The notes beneath the pieces are model-generated. The model did not search any database. It was not told where the DNA came from and saw nothing but the letters and a program-made list of their open reading frames with translations. Position numbers and translations under genes: made by a program. Shown one piece after another: positions 32,841 through 41,890 of a DNA stretch of 64,000 nucleotides. Position 1 is the first letter of the stretch; the number at the start of each line of letters is the position of its first letter. The stretch comes from Lentzea albida (lineage in GTDB: Bacteria > Actinomycetota > Actinomycetes > Mycobacteriales > Pseudonocardiaceae), in contig NZ_FOFV01000002.1 in NCBI RefSeq assembly GCF_900111005.1, positions 372,001-436,000 of the forward strand. Direction: 5' to 3'.

Positions 32841-33134
32841 GTGCCCGAGCTCTCCCGTCTGCCCCAGCCCGTGACCGAGTCGTGGGACTGGCAGCTGTCC
32901 GGTCTGTGCCGAGGCATGGACAGCACCTACTTCTTCCACAAACCCAACGAGCGGGGCAGCGCACGAGAGGCACGCGAAGCGGCGGCGAAGGCGATCTGCC
33001 AGAGGTGCCCCGTGATGCAGAAGTGCCGCGAGCACGCGCTCCAGGTCCAGGAGACCTTCGGCATCTGGGGTGGTCTGGGGGAAAGCGAACTGCGGGCGAT
33101 GCTCACCGCGCAGTCCCGCCGCAGGCGGCCGTGA
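32841..33134 (+). CDS. WhiB-like iron-sulfur regulator (WhiB4/WblA type)
   Basis: 97 residues from GTG. The four cluster Cys are Cys23, Cys53, Cys56 and Cys62 (CX29CX2CX5C), and the GIWGG turn is at 74-78 followed by a basic C-terminal tail. WDWQLSGLCRGMDS is closest, in my judgement, to WblA/WhiB4, which respond to oxygen or NO and control development and antioxidant genes. The frame is open 15 codons upstream, but the family starts at PELSRLP. The stop overlaps the MerR start (GTGA). Confidence 0.9.
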   Translation: MPELSRLPQPVTESWDWQLSGLCRGMDSTYFFHKPNERGSAREAREAAAKAICQRCPVMQKCREHALQVQETFGIWGGLGESELRAMLTAQSRRRRP

Positions 33135-33997
33135 CCTACACGCCTCGCGCGGTGGCGGCGATGCTGGGAATCGCACCGACCACGCTCAGGACGTGGGACC
33201 AGCGTTACGGCGTGGGGCCTTCGCAGCGCAGCGAAGGCGGTCATCGTCGTTACGAGGACTCCGATGTGGAGCTCATCCGGCGGATGATGGCGCTGACCGC
33301 CCGGGGAGTCACACCGGCGGCCGCGGCCGAACTCGCTCGCCGGCAACGCGATCGCGGACCGTTCCGGGCGCGGTCGCCGCTGGACGACGACATCGCGCGG
33401 GCCGCTCGGCTCGCGTTCGTCACCTCCGCGAACGGACTCGACGAGTCGTCGATGCTCGACGTGGCCGGCAAGCTCATCGCCGACCACGGCGTCGTCGCGG
33501 CGTGGGACTCGGTGTTCGTCCCCTGCCTGACCGACATCGGCGACATGATCGCCGCTCGCGGCAGCGGGGTCGAGATCGAGCACCTGGCCAGCGCGAGCGT
33601 TCTGCAGGCCATGCGAGGCGTACCCCGGTCGACCGCGCCCGGCCCGCCGGCGGCGCTGTTGTCGACCGCACCGGAGGAACAACACGTCCTCGCTCTGGAA
33701 GCGCTCGGAGCCGCGCTGTCCGAACAGGACTGCCAGTGGCGCAGTCTCGGCGCTCGAGTGCCTCCTCGCGCGTTGTGCGACGCTGTCGCCGCTCTGCGGC
33801 CGGGCGTCACGCTGATCTGGGCCCATCGCGCGGATCTGACGGCAGCGGTGCCTCTGGACGAGTTGCACGCGCGCTCTGATTCGCTGCTCGCGGTCGCGGG
33901 ACCGGGCTGGTCCGGCGTGGCGCTGCCCTCGTTCGTGCAGCGGCCCGAGTCGCTGACGGAGGCCGTCGAACTGGTGCTCGCCCGCACTTCCGATTGA
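33131..33997 (+). CDS. MerR-type regulator with degenerate cobalamin-binding-like domain
   Basis: 288 residues. N-terminal MerR HTH: YTPRAVAAMLGIAPTTLRTWDQRYGV and SEGGHRRYEDSDVELI. The C-terminal part has the layout of a B12-binding regulator (CarH/LitR type): a helical cap with IGDMIAARGSGVEIEHLAS and a Rossmann-like part with PEEQHVLAL. In the cap, Trp of the W-x9-EH motif is replaced by Ile; in the second part D-x-H-x-x-G is E-x-H-x-x-A, keeping the His. Cobalamin binding is therefore uncertain. The GTG start overlaps the whiB stop by 4 bases, so a WhiB and a MerR regulator are co-translated. Confidence 0.82.
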   Translation: MTYTPRAVAAMLGIAPTTLRTWDQRYGVGPSQRSEGGHRRYEDSDVELIRRMMALTARGVTPAAAAELARRQRDRGPFRARSPLDDDIARAARLAFVTSANGLDESSMLDVAGKLIADHGVVAAWDSVFVPCLTDIGDMIAARGSGVEIEHLASASVLQAMRGVPRSTAPGPPAALLSTAPEEQHVLALEALGAALSEQDCQWRSLGARVPPRALCDAVAALRPGVTLIWAHRADLTAAVPLDELHARSDSLLAVAGPGWSGVALPSFVQRPESLTEAVELVLARTSD

Positions 33998-34017
33998 GCG
34001 AGAACGGAGGTCGAACT

Positions 34018-34320
34018 GTGAACTCACACCGCGGCGACCAACCCGTGCTGATCACTTCGGCGGCACCGTCCCACCAGGAGCAGCTCGCGGCCAGACGGCG
34101 CCGGTACGCCGTCATGATGAGCCTGCGCATCCCGTGCATCGTGCTCGCCGTGGTGTTCGCGAAGATCTGGTGGCTGGCGCTCGCCCTGATCCTGCTGTCG
34201 GTTCCGCTGCCGTGGATGGCCGTCCTCATCGCCAACGACAGGCCACCGCGCAAGGCGGAGACGCCGCGGCGCCTGCGACCGTTCCGCCGCGCCATCACCA
34301 CCGGCGACCATCAGCCGTAG
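34018..34320 (+). CDS. DUF3099 small membrane protein
   Basis: 100 residues. Two membrane helices (MMSLRIPCIVLAVVFAKIW and LALALILLSVPLPWMAVLIA) with a basic C-terminal tail, matching DUF3099. A GTG with GGAGG 7 bases upstream is the start; a TTG 24 bases earlier overlaps the MerR stop. Third gene of the whiB-merR set. No known function. Confidence 0.82.
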   Translation: MNSHRGDQPVLITSAAPSHQEQLAARRRRYAVMMSLRIPCIVLAVVFAKIWWLALALILLSVPLPWMAVLIANDRPPRKAETPRRLRPFRRAITTGDHQP

Positions 34321-34326
34321 CGGGGA

Positions 34327-34848
34327 TCAGAGCTGCCCGCCTCCGGTCACGAGGTAGTAGGCGTCGGCGGTGTCGCCGTCGACGCCGACGAAGTACTCGA
34401 GACGTGCCGCGGCCTCCCGGACCAGGACGATGAGGATGTCGAAGCCGTGGTCGCCCGCGAGAGCTTCGAGTGCCGGCCCGGCGAGGCCGACGTCGCTGTT
34501 CGCCACCGCGGTCAGGAGGCTTGCCGCGTACTCGACCGCTTTGGCGCAGTGGTGTTCCTCCTTCAGCACCGTCATCCCGATCGGGACGCGCGCGTCGGAC
34601 TTGAGGCCTCCCATCGGGAGGCCGTGCACCAGCACCGAGGTGAGCACGTCCAGCGCGGCCATCCGGGACGCCTCGTCCCGCAGCACCATCCGCACCGCGA
34701 CGATCGCGTTCGCGTGGTCGCGCCGGTTGATCGCGCCGATGGCCGCTCGCACCCAGGTCGCGCCATCCGGTTGCGGACCGGCGTGGGTGGTCGTGGCGGC
34801 GCTCGACGACACCACGTCCGCCAGCAGGTCGTCCCGATCGGAGATCAT
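34327..34848 (-). CDS. Hypothetical protein, helical
   Basis: 173 residues, no signal or clear membrane segment. It is Ala-rich and helical, with blocks AIVAVRMVLRDEASRMAALDVLTSVLVHGLP and VREAAARLEYFVGVDGDTADAYYLVTGGGQ (quoted in part: RMVLRDEASRMAAL, LEYFVGVDGD). I do not recognise it. Frame and codon use support a real gene. Its start ATG has GGAAGG about 16 bases upstream, further than usual. The stop is 6 bases from the convergent DUF3099 stop. Confidence 0.6.
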   Translation of the reverse strand: MISDRDDLLADVVSSSAATTTHAGPQPDGATWVRAAIGAINRRDHANAIVAVRMVLRDEASRMAALDVLTSVLVHGLPMGGLKSDARVPIGMTVLKEEHHCAKAVEYAASLLTAVANSDVGLAGPALEALAGDHGFDILIVLVREAAARLEYFVGVDGDTADAYYLVTGGGQL

Positions 34849-35130
34849 GTGCGGTGTGGACCTTCCTGCTCGACGACCCGTCTGGCCGTAGCCGATGGTA
34901 GATCTTGCCGCGGAGACGTCCCCGGACCGGGCGACCTGACGCCTGATCGCGGAAGCGCTGTGTAGCAACCGGATTCGATCGCCGAGGCGCTCCACCACTC
35001 GGAGAGCGGCATCAAGTCGACGCAGGAGCCACGCGCGGCGACCGAATGTGATCAGCAGCGGCCGCGGTCGCACGATGGAGTGATGTGCAGCGTCCACCGT
35101 GCTCCGCAGGCCCACTCCCCGGCGCACGGG
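34849..35130. other. Gene-free stretch
   Basis: Between the hypothetical gene and the snapalysin terminator. The minus-strand frame continues here as an open extension of the hypothetical gene but reads as Arg-rich low-complexity sequence, so I treat it as non-coding. It must contain the promoter of the hypothetical gene. No repeat, RNA or motif recognised. Confidence 0.5.
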
Positions 35131-35163
35131 CGAGGCCCGGGTCCACTGGAGACCCAGGCCTCG
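35131..35163 (-). terminator. Hairpin after the snapalysin gene
   Basis: CGAGGCCCGGGTC and GACCCAGGCCTCG form a 13-base stem with one mismatch and a 7-base loop, 13 bases past the snapalysin stop on the minus strand. No T-run. Confidence 0.6.
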
Positions 35164-35176
35164 CGGTCGTGCGCGC

Positions 35177-35737
35177 TCAGGAGTGGACGGGGACCTGCTC
35201 GTAGATCACCTTCCACTCGTAGGTGCCGGCGAACCCGTTGGCCCACAGGGAGTTGACCCTGGCCGCCTCGGTGGCGTTCGGCGAGGCGACGGTGCACGAC
35301 GTGCCCGGACCACCACCCGACATCAGCTCCGAGCACGGGCCGCTGTAGTGGTCGGGCAGGCCGAGGGCGTGCCCGGTCTCGTGGGCGGTGATGCGGGTGA
35401 CGTAGTACTGCCGCGCCTGCGTGTAATCGATGAAGATCGTGCCGCTGCCGTGGCCGTTGGTCGAGGCGTACGAACCGCGCGGGTCGTTGCCCTCGCGGTA
35501 GCGCAGAGTGGCCGCGCTGCGGTTCTCCACCAGTTTCACGTTGGACACCCGCGCATTCCAGTTCGCCGCGCCCTGCCGAATGGCGCTCGCGAACGTGGGT
35601 GCGCTGCTGGTGTCGTAGTAGACGTTGACCGCCGCCGCGGTGGGCGGGGCTCCACCGGCCGACGCGTGGCCGGTCAGGGGTGCGACGACGGTCGTGGCCG
35701 CGGCGAGCGCGACGGCCAGGAAGGCTTTCCTGAGCAT
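35177..35737 (-). CDS. snpA: Snapalysin-type secreted metalloprotease (M7)
   Basis: 186 residues. A signal peptide ([26 protein letters not shown]) leads directly into the protease, with little or no propeptide. [13 protein letters not shown] is the HExxHxxGxxD zinc site of M7 snapalysins, and two Cys (PCSELM, TSCTVA) can form the family disulfide. It should be a small secreted neutral protease. GAGGAGAAACC precedes the ATG. In Streptomyces the gene is usually divergent from a LysR activator; here the upstream neighbour is a dehydrogenase on the same strand, 279 bases away. Confidence 0.9.
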   Translation of the reverse strand: MLRKAFLAVALAAATTVVAPLTGHASAGGAPPTAAAVNVYYDTSSAPTFASAIRQGAANWNARVSNVKLVENRSAATLRYREGNDPRGSYASTNGHGSGTIFIDYTQARQYYVTRITAHETGHALGLPDHYSGPCSELMSGGGPGTSCTVASPNATEAARVNSLWANGFAGTYEWKVIYEQVPVHS

Positions 35738-36016
35738 GGTTTCTCCTCGCTTGCAGGGTGCGAAGAATGGAACTTTCCGGTTCCGCCAACTCAACGTAAG
35801 GAAGGTGTTCGCGTCCATTCGCCCGCCATTGGCGTGAAGCGGGTGAACGCTCTTGACCGTTGACGTCGCCCGCTATTCGGGCGAATGCGGCGAACACGCG
35901 AGAAGAGGGCGAATGTTCGTCACGATGCGTCAGCTTCTGCAGTACGAATCAGGTGGGGATGCGTGTTGAACTGCTCGCGAATTCCCGCCGAACCGGTCCA
36001 GGTGTTCGGGGATGGT

Positions 36017-36859
36017 TCAGGCGTCGTCGAAGGCCGTCCTGGAGGCGAGCGGCTCCCACTCGTCCATCGTCTGGAGGAAGCCCGCGAACTTCCTCCTGGC
36101 GGCGGCGTAGACCCCCGCGCCGAGCGGGAGGTGCAGTGGCGGGTGCTCGGCGTCGACCGCCCGCAGGAGGACGTCGATGGCCTTGCGCGGATCGCCCGGC
36201 TGCCGCCCGTCGTGCTCGGCGCGGTAGCGGCGGCGGCCCCCGGCCGAGATGCCGGCGTACTCCGGCATCTCGGCCGCGGCCATCCGCATGGAGCGGCCGA
36301 GGAACTCCGTGCGGAACGGGCCGGGCTCCACGATGATCGTCGCGATCCCGAACGGGGAGACCTCCTGGGCGAGCGCCTCGGACAGGCCCTCGACGGCGAA
36401 CTTGGTGGCGTTGTAGTAACCGCTGCCGGCGCTCCCGGCGATTCCCGCGCCCGAGGACATCATGACGATCCGCCCGCCACCTGCCTTCCGCAGGGCGGGC
36501 AGCGCGGCCCTGGTCGTCTCGATCACGCCGAAGACGTTGGTCTCGAACAGCGGCCGGTACTCCTCGGGGGAACCCTCCTCGATCGCGCCCACCATGCCCT
36601 GGCCCGCGTTGTTGACCAGCACGTCCAGCCCGCCGAACTCCTGTTCCGCCACCGAGATCGCGGCCGCGGCGTCTCCCTCCCGCGTGACGTCGAGCGTGAC
36701 CGCCCGGCACGTCCCGGGGTGGGCGGCGACGAGGTCCTCCAGCGACCGCGGGTCGCGCGCGGTGACCACGGCCTGGTCACCGCGGTCCAGCACCGCCTCG
36801 GCGAGGACCCGGCCGAGTCCGGCCGAACATCCCGTGATGAGCCATCTGCGCGGCGTCAT
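36017..36859 (-). CDS. Short-chain dehydrogenase/reductase
   Basis: 280 residues. LITGCSAGLGRVLAEAV is the cofactor site, NNAG follows, Ser is in VMMSSGAG and the catalytic pair is YYNATK. GPFRTEFLGRSM is the family segment after the active site. It belongs to the broad oxidoreductase group often annotated as ketoreductases; substrate unknown. The upstream frame of 43 codons lies in the divergent promoter region and was not used. Confidence 0.86.
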   Translation of the reverse strand: MTPRRWLITGCSAGLGRVLAEAVLDRGDQAVVTARDPRSLEDLVAAHPGTCRAVTLDVTREGDAAAAISVAEQEFGGLDVLVNNAGQGMVGAIEEGSPEEYRPLFETNVFGVIETTRAALPALRKAGGGRIVMMSSGAGIAGSAGSGYYNATKFAVEGLSEALAQEVSPFGIATIIVEPGPFRTEFLGRSMRMAAAEMPEYAGISAGGRRRYRAEHDGRQPGDPRKAIDVLLRAVDAEHPPLHLPLGAGVYAAARRKFAGFLQTMDEWEPLASRTAFDDA

Positions 36860-37099
36860 GCTCGTGTCTCCTCCGTGGTTCGGTTGGGCCTGCGTGAACG
36901 ACCGTAATGAGGTTCGGCCTGCCGGGCGTGGGTGCAGTGCACCCCCGTTGCCGCGCCGATGCTTCTGAAGAGGACGGTCCGACGACACAAGTCGGCCGGA
37001 GTTCTTTCGTTGTTCCGCACGAAGATTTCGCGTGTTCGAGTTCCTACGCTGCGGCGATCACGTGCCAAAAGCACCTTCGACCTGTCAAAGGGCGTTCTC

Positions 37100-38710
37100 T
37101 TGAACCTCAGCCGCACAACGGCGACGTGGCTCGCCGTCTTCGCCGTCTCCACCGCGCTCACCGGCTGCTCCGGTGCGGCGGAGAGCGACCGGTCCTCGGT
37201 CGCGCACGACGCGGACATCCCGAAGCTGACGTGGGCGGTGGCCGCCGGGCCTCGCTCGCTCGACATCGCGCACAGCCTCGACGGCACGTCCTACCTGGCC
37301 ATCGCGGCCCTGTTCGACTCCGTGCTCAGGCTCGACATGAAGGGCAACCTCGAATCCGGCCTCGCGGAGTCGTGGTCCAGTCCCGACTCCCACACCTACG
37401 TCTACCGGATCCGCCGGGGCGTGAAGTTCTGGAACGACGAGCCGGTGACCGCCGAGGACGTCCGGTTCTCGCTGGCACGGCAGCTCGACCCGGCCACCGC
37501 CTCGGAGTCCGCGCAGTTGCTCGCGGCGGTGAAGTCCGTGGAGGTGAGCGGGCCGGACCAGGTGACCGTCCGGTTGAGCCACCCGGACGCCGCGTTCCAG
37601 TACACGCCCGCGCTGGCGTGGTTCGTGCAGCAGAAGTCCTACGTGGAGGCCGCGGGCGAGGAGCTCGGCACCGGTGCCAGGCCGGGCATGGGGTCGGGCG
37701 CGTACACGGTCGAGTCGTTCTCGCCGGCCGGCGGCGTCGCGCTGCGCCGCAACGAACAGTACTGGGGTGCGAAGCCGAAGGTCGTCTCCGCGGAGATCAA
37801 GCCCATCGCCGTCCCGGAGGCCCTGCGGCGCGCCGTGCAGGCCGGTGAGGTGGACGGCACCATCGACTTCCCGGTGCGGCACGCCCAGCGGTGGGAACAG
37901 CTCCGCGGTGTGCGCGCCCAGTTCGTGCGGAGCACGACCACGACGTACCTGTCGCTGGACACGGCCACGGCCCCGTTCGACGACGAGCACGTGCGTCGCG
38001 CGATCGCGCACTCGGTCGACCGGAAGGGGTTGCTGGCGCCCGCTTTCGGCGGCCGGGCCGACCTGGCCGCCAGCCCGTTCACGACCGCGCAGCTGACCGC
38101 GACGGTCGGCGAGGACCGCGCCGCGGAGCTCACCGAGTCGATCGCGCTGCCCGAGTTCGACCTGGGCAAGGCCGCGGCGGAGCTGAAGAAGTCGAGACAT
38201 CCCAACGGGTTCACCGTCGACGCGCCCTACGCCGCCGACGAGCCGTGGGCCCAGCTCACCCTGGAGGACCTCGCCCGCAACCTGGCCCGGATCGGCATCA
38301 GGCTCACCCCGAAGCCGATGCCGCGCCAGCAGTGGGTGGCACAGATCTACGCGCACCAGGACCTGGGCATCCAGATCATCCGTGCCGGGGGCGGCACCCC
38401 CTACGCGGGCGAGCTGGCGTCGGTGTTGTTCGTCGAGGACTCGGCGAGGCCGAACGGCTTCAACACCGCCAACTTCCACCCGGACGAGGTGCGCCAGGTC
38501 GTCGACCAGATCGGCGCGCCGAGCAGCGCGGAGGCGCGGTTCGCACAGTTGAGGTCGCTGATGGCGCTCAACGCCGAGCAACTGGGTTACGTCCCGCTGT
38601 TCGAGCCGCAGACCGGCATCGCGCTGCGCGACGAGTTCGTCTTCGACCCGCAGGTCGACACCTTCCTGGTGGGGGACAACTGGTTGCGGCTGATCAAGTC
38701 GGCGAAGTGA
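37100..38710 (+). CDS. Family 5 peptide/nickel-type solute-binding lipoprotein
   Basis: 536 residues if translation starts at TTG 37100, which puts a lipobox (LTGC) at about residue 24; the frame is open 56 codons upstream but that part does not look like a signal. The mature protein has the SBP-5 pattern: YRIRRGVKFWNDEPVTAEDVRFSL, then GSGAYTVESFSPAGGVALRRNEQYWG, and the C-terminal LGYVPLFEPQTGIALRDEF. It should bind an oligopeptide or similar solute. No permease or ATPase genes lie next to it; the only ABC peptide ATPase part in the window is the broken fragment at 25.1-25.5 kb. Start uncertain. Confidence 0.82.
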   Translation: MNLSRTTATWLAVFAVSTALTGCSGAAESDRSSVAHDADIPKLTWAVAAGPRSLDIAHSLDGTSYLAIAALFDSVLRLDMKGNLESGLAESWSSPDSHTYVYRIRRGVKFWNDEPVTAEDVRFSLARQLDPATASESAQLLAAVKSVEVSGPDQVTVRLSHPDAAFQYTPALAWFVQQKSYVEAAGEELGTGARPGMGSGAYTVESFSPAGGVALRRNEQYWGAKPKVVSAEIKPIAVPEALRRAVQAGEVDGTIDFPVRHAQRWEQLRGVRAQFVRSTTTTYLSLDTATAPFDDEHVRRAIAHSVDRKGLLAPAFGGRADLAASPFTTAQLTATVGEDRAAELTESIALPEFDLGKAAAELKKSRHPNGFTVDAPYAADEPWAQLTLEDLARNLARIGIRLTPKPMPRQQWVAQIYAHQDLGIQIIRAGGGTPYAGELASVLFVEDSARPNGFNTANFHPDEVRQVVDQIGAPSSAEARFAQLRSLMALNAEQLGYVPLFEPQTGIALRDEFVFDPQVDTFLVGDNWLRLIKSAK

Positions 38711-38790
38711 GCGCGGGCGGAGCACGGCGACGTCCGGCAACACGCTCGTGACCGGTGGGGAAGGCGCACCCTCCCAACCGGCCGCAGGCG

Positions 38791-39630
38791 TCACACGTCC
38801 CGGCGGCTCAGGCTGACCACCGCGGCGACGACAGCGGCGGCGACCCAGATCGCCAGCACCGCGACACCTGCCGCGGCGCCCAGCTTGCTGTCGCCCGCGG
38901 CGGCCACCGCGGTGAACGCGGAGGCGGCGGAGCTCGGCAGGAAGCGCAGGATCGTGTCCCAGCTGTCGGGCAGCAGTGCGCCGGCGATGTTGGGCAGGAT
39001 CAGGATGCCGCCGACGACCGCGCCGATGCTGCCCGCGACGCTGCGCAGCAGGATGCCCAGGCCGAGGCCGATCAGGGCGATCGCGGTGATGTAGCCGACC
39101 ATGCCGAACAACGTGGTGAGGACGTCGTCGTCGGTGAGCGAGGCGGTCGGGGCGTCGTTCGCGGAGAGGATGGCCGTGCCCGCCGCGTAGGAGCCCAGGA
39201 CGGCGATCAGCGCGGTGGGGATCACGGCGGCGGACAGGGCGACGGCCTTGGCCACCACCACCTGCCAGCGGCGGGGGACGGACACCACGGACGCGGTGAT
39301 CATGCGGGAGCCGTACTCGCGGGCGCCGGCGAGGCTGCCCAGGACGCCGATCAGGAGCACGGCGAACGTGGAGCCGGTGAGGACGGTCGAGAGGGGTCCG
39401 CCGCCGCCGAACGGGCCGCCGCCGTCGGAGCCGCCCGGGCCGGGGGGCTGGACGGAGCCGGTGGAGACCGCGGAGGCGATCGCCCCGAAGCCGATCATGA
39501 CCACGGCGACCGCGGCCATGCCCACCCAGGTGCTGCGCAGGCTGCGGGTTTTGATCCATTCGGAGTGGACGGCCCTGGTGAGCGTCTGGGGGCGGACGCG
39601 GGTCGCGGGTGCGGGGAGGGTGGTGGTCAT
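38791..39630 (-). CDS. ABC-2 type transporter permease
   Basis: 279 residues with six hydrophobic segments and a Gly-rich extracellular loop (GPGGSDGGGPFGGGG) between the first two. SLAGAREYGSRMITASVVSVPRR is the typical coupling-loop region of ABC-2 permeases fed by a separate ATPase. The ATG overlaps the ATPase stop by one base (ATGA-like TGATG). Exports an unknown compound, perhaps an antibiotic or lipid. Confidence 0.86.
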   Translation of the reverse strand: MTTTLPAPATRVRPQTLTRAVHSEWIKTRSLRSTWVGMAAVAVVMIGFGAIASAVSTGSVQPPGPGGSDGGGPFGGGGPLSTVLTGSTFAVLLIGVLGSLAGAREYGSRMITASVVSVPRRWQVVVAKAVALSAAVIPTALIAVLGSYAAGTAILSANDAPTASLTDDDVLTTLFGMVGYITAIALIGLGLGILLRSVAGSIGAVVGGILILPNIAGALLPDSWDTILRFLPSSAASAFTAVAAAGDSKLGAAAGVAVLAIWVAAAVVAAVVSLSRRDV

Positions 39631-40559
39631 CAGGCTGCCAGTTCGTGCGTGGGGACGGTGGCGGTGTACTCGACGCTGTCGCGCGTGAGTTCGAGGTAGG
39701 CCGACTCGAGCGAGGCGGTGACGGGGGTCAGTTCGTGGACGCGCAGCCCGTGTTCCGCGGCCAGGTCGCCGATCGCGGCCGAGGTCGTGCCGCGGACCTC
39801 GAACCGGCCCGGCTCGCGGGTCGTCAGCGAGATGCCGTCCCCGGCGAGCAGTGCCGCGAGCCTGCCCGCGTCCGGCGAGACGACGACGACCGCGTTGCCT
39901 CCGGGGGACTCCTCGATGAAGTCCGCGATCGACGAGTCGGCCAGGATCCGTCCCTGGCCGATGACCAGCAGGTGGTCGGCGACCAGTTGCATCTCGCTCA
40001 TCAGGTGCGAGGAGAGCAGCACGGTGCGCCCCTCCCCCGCGAGCTCCGTGAGCAGGTCGCGGATCCACTGGATGCCGTCGAGGTCGAGGCCGTTGACGGG
40101 TTCGTCCAGCAGCAGCACGGCCGGGTCGGCGAGCAGTGCGGCGGCGATGCCGAGGCGCTGGCCCATGCCGAGCGAGAACGACCCGGCCGCCTTGTGCGCC
40201 ACCTCGCTCAGCCCGACCTGGGCGAGCACCTCGTCGACCCGGCGGCGGCCGATGCCGACGGTGGCGCCGAGCGCGAGGAGGTGGTTGCGGGCGCTGCGGC
40301 CGGAGTCGACCGCCTTGGCGTCGAGCAGCGCGCCCACCTCGGCGAGCGGTGCGCGGGAGGTGGCGTAGGGGTGGCCGTTGACGAGCGCCGTGCCGGAGGT
40401 CGGCCGGTCGAGGCCGACGATCATGCGCATGGTCGTCGACTTGCCGGCGCCGTTGGGGCCGAGGAAGCCCGTGACGACTCCGGGGCGGATGGTGGCGGTG
40501 ATGCCGTCCACGGCCACTTTGGTGCCGTAGGTCTTGGTGAGGTGCCGCAGTTCGATCAT
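39630..40559 (-). CDS. ABC transporter ATP-binding protein
   Basis: 309 residues from ATG at MIELRHLTKTYG. Walker A GPNGAGKST, the signature SLGMGQR (a variant of LSGGQ), Walker B VLLLDEP, and H-loop LLSSHLMSEM are all present. The C-terminal extension is the DUF4162-like domain of drug-type exporters. Pairs with the permease downstream and is divergent from the two-component system; the shared 155-base gap suggests the kinase/regulator pair controls the exporter. The frame upstream of the chosen start was not used. Confidence 0.9.
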   Translation of the reverse strand: MIELRHLTKTYGTKVAVDGITATIRPGVVTGFLGPNGAGKSTTMRMIVGLDRPTSGTALVNGHPYATSRAPLAEVGALLDAKAVDSGRSARNHLLALGATVGIGRRRVDEVLAQVGLSEVAHKAAGSFSLGMGQRLGIAAALLADPAVLLLDEPVNGLDLDGIQWIRDLLTELAGEGRTVLLSSHLMSEMQLVADHLLVIGQGRILADSSIADFIEESPGGNAVVVVSPDAGRLAALLAGDGISLTTREPGRFEVRGTTSAAIGDLAAEHGLRVHELTPVTASLESAYLELTRDSVEYTATVPTHELAA

Positions 40560-40714
40560 GCCGAGAACGATGCTCCTGACACGGGCTCGTGCGCGTCGTA
40601 CGGCCGTGGACACATAGGACACTCGCCCGTACTGCGTTCGTGGTACGGCTCCCGGTTCGCGGTACGACGGCGGTGAGATGCCCCCAGGCCGCCGGGGCGT
40701 CTACTTTGATCGTC

Positions 40715-41890
40715 ATGACGCGGATGTCGGTCTGGAGGTGGGTGGCGAGCCACCCCGTGCTCCGCGACATCGCTCTCACGTGCGTCGTCGTGGCGGGCGG
40801 CGTCGCCGGTGAGCTGAGCGGGATGCGCGGCCAGACCGACGGGGCCCTCACCACGCGGGACTTCGTGGCACTGGCCGTCGTCGTGGTCGCGGTGTCCACC
40901 CGCCGCCTGCGCCCCGCGCTGAACCTGGTCGGCACCGCCGTCGCCGCGCTGGCGATGGTCCTGGTCACGGGTGTGCTGCAACCCATGCTGGTCGTGACCC
41001 TCGGGGTGCTCACCTACACCACGACCGCCGCCACCGGCCGCCGTTCCGGGGTGCTGCTGGCCGCCCCGATCGCCGTCGGCCTCTACGTCGTCGACACCTT
41101 CGTGGACACGTCGTCCCCGTGGTCGCCCCGGAGCTTCGCCGTGCTCGCCGGGATCGCCGCGGCCGCCGCCGCCGGGGACGCCGTCCGCAGCCGCCGCGCC
41201 TACGTGGCCGAGGTCGAGGAACGGGCCCGCCGCGCGGAGCACACCCGTGAGGAGGAGGCCGCCCGCCGCGTCGCCGAGGAACGGGTGCGCATCGCGCGGG
41301 ACCTGCACGACGTGGTCGCCCACCACATCGCGGTGATCAACGTGCAGGCCGGAGCGGCGAGCCACGTCCTCGTCCGCCACCCGGACCAGGCCCGCCGGGC
41401 CCTCACCCACATCCGCGACGCGTGCGGCACCGTCCTGAGCGAACTGGCCTCGATCGTCGGCGTGCTGCGGGAGAACAACGACCACGACAGGGAACCCGTC
41501 CGCGGTCTGGCCGCGCTCACCACCATGATCGACTCGCTCGCCGCCACCGGCCTCACGGTGGAGCGCAGGCAGGCCGGCGAGGCGAGGGACCTGCCCGCGG
41601 TCGTGGACCTCGCGGCCTACCGGATCCTGCAGGAGGCGCTGACCAACGCGCACAAGTACGGCACCGGAACCGCCTGCGTCACCATCACCTACACCGACGA
41701 CTCCCTCATCCTCGACGTCGTCAACCCCATCGCCGTGGAACGCGCGCCGGTCACCTCGGGCTACGGCATCCTCGGCATGACCGAACGCGCGGCCACCGCG
41801 GGCGGCACCCTCGACGCGACCGCCCGCCCGGACGGGCGCTTCGCCGTCCACGCCGAACTCCCCGCCCCGACGCAGAAGGCCACCACATGA
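40715..41890 (+). CDS. Membrane sensor histidine kinase (NarL-type partner)
   Basis: 391 residues. Four to five hydrophobic segments fill about 18-155. The HisKA_3 dimer helix carries His198 in ARDLHDVVAHHIAVI. The ATPase part has NAHKYG (N box) and GYGILGMTERA (G box). The sensor part is only membrane helices with very short loops, so it likely senses a membrane state or drug. Its stop overlaps the response-regulator start (ATGA). Divergent from the ABC exporter. Confidence 0.9.
   Translation: MTRMSVWRWVASHPVLRDIALTCVVVAGGVAGELSGMRGQTDGALTTRDFVALAVVVVAVSTRRLRPALNLVGTAVAALAMVLVTGVLQPMLVVTLGVLTYTTTAATGRRSGVLLAAPIAVGLYVVDTFVDTSSPWSPRSFAVLAGIAAAAAAGDAVRSRRAYVAEVEERARRAEHTREEEAARRVAEERVRIARDLHDVVAHHIAVINVQAGAASHVLVRHPDQARRALTHIRDACGTVLSELASIVGVLRENNDHDREPVRGLAALTTMIDSLAATGLTVERRQAGEARDLPAVVDLAAYRILQEALTNAHKYGTGTACVTITYTDDSLILDVVNPIAVERAPVTSGYGILGMTERAATAGGTLDATARPDGRFAVHAELPAPTQKATT

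Noticed and set aside
37085..39559. 824-codon minus-strand open frame
   Set aside because: Antisense to the solute-binding lipoprotein gene and out of frame with the permease gene; Arg/Gly/Asp-rich with no domain.
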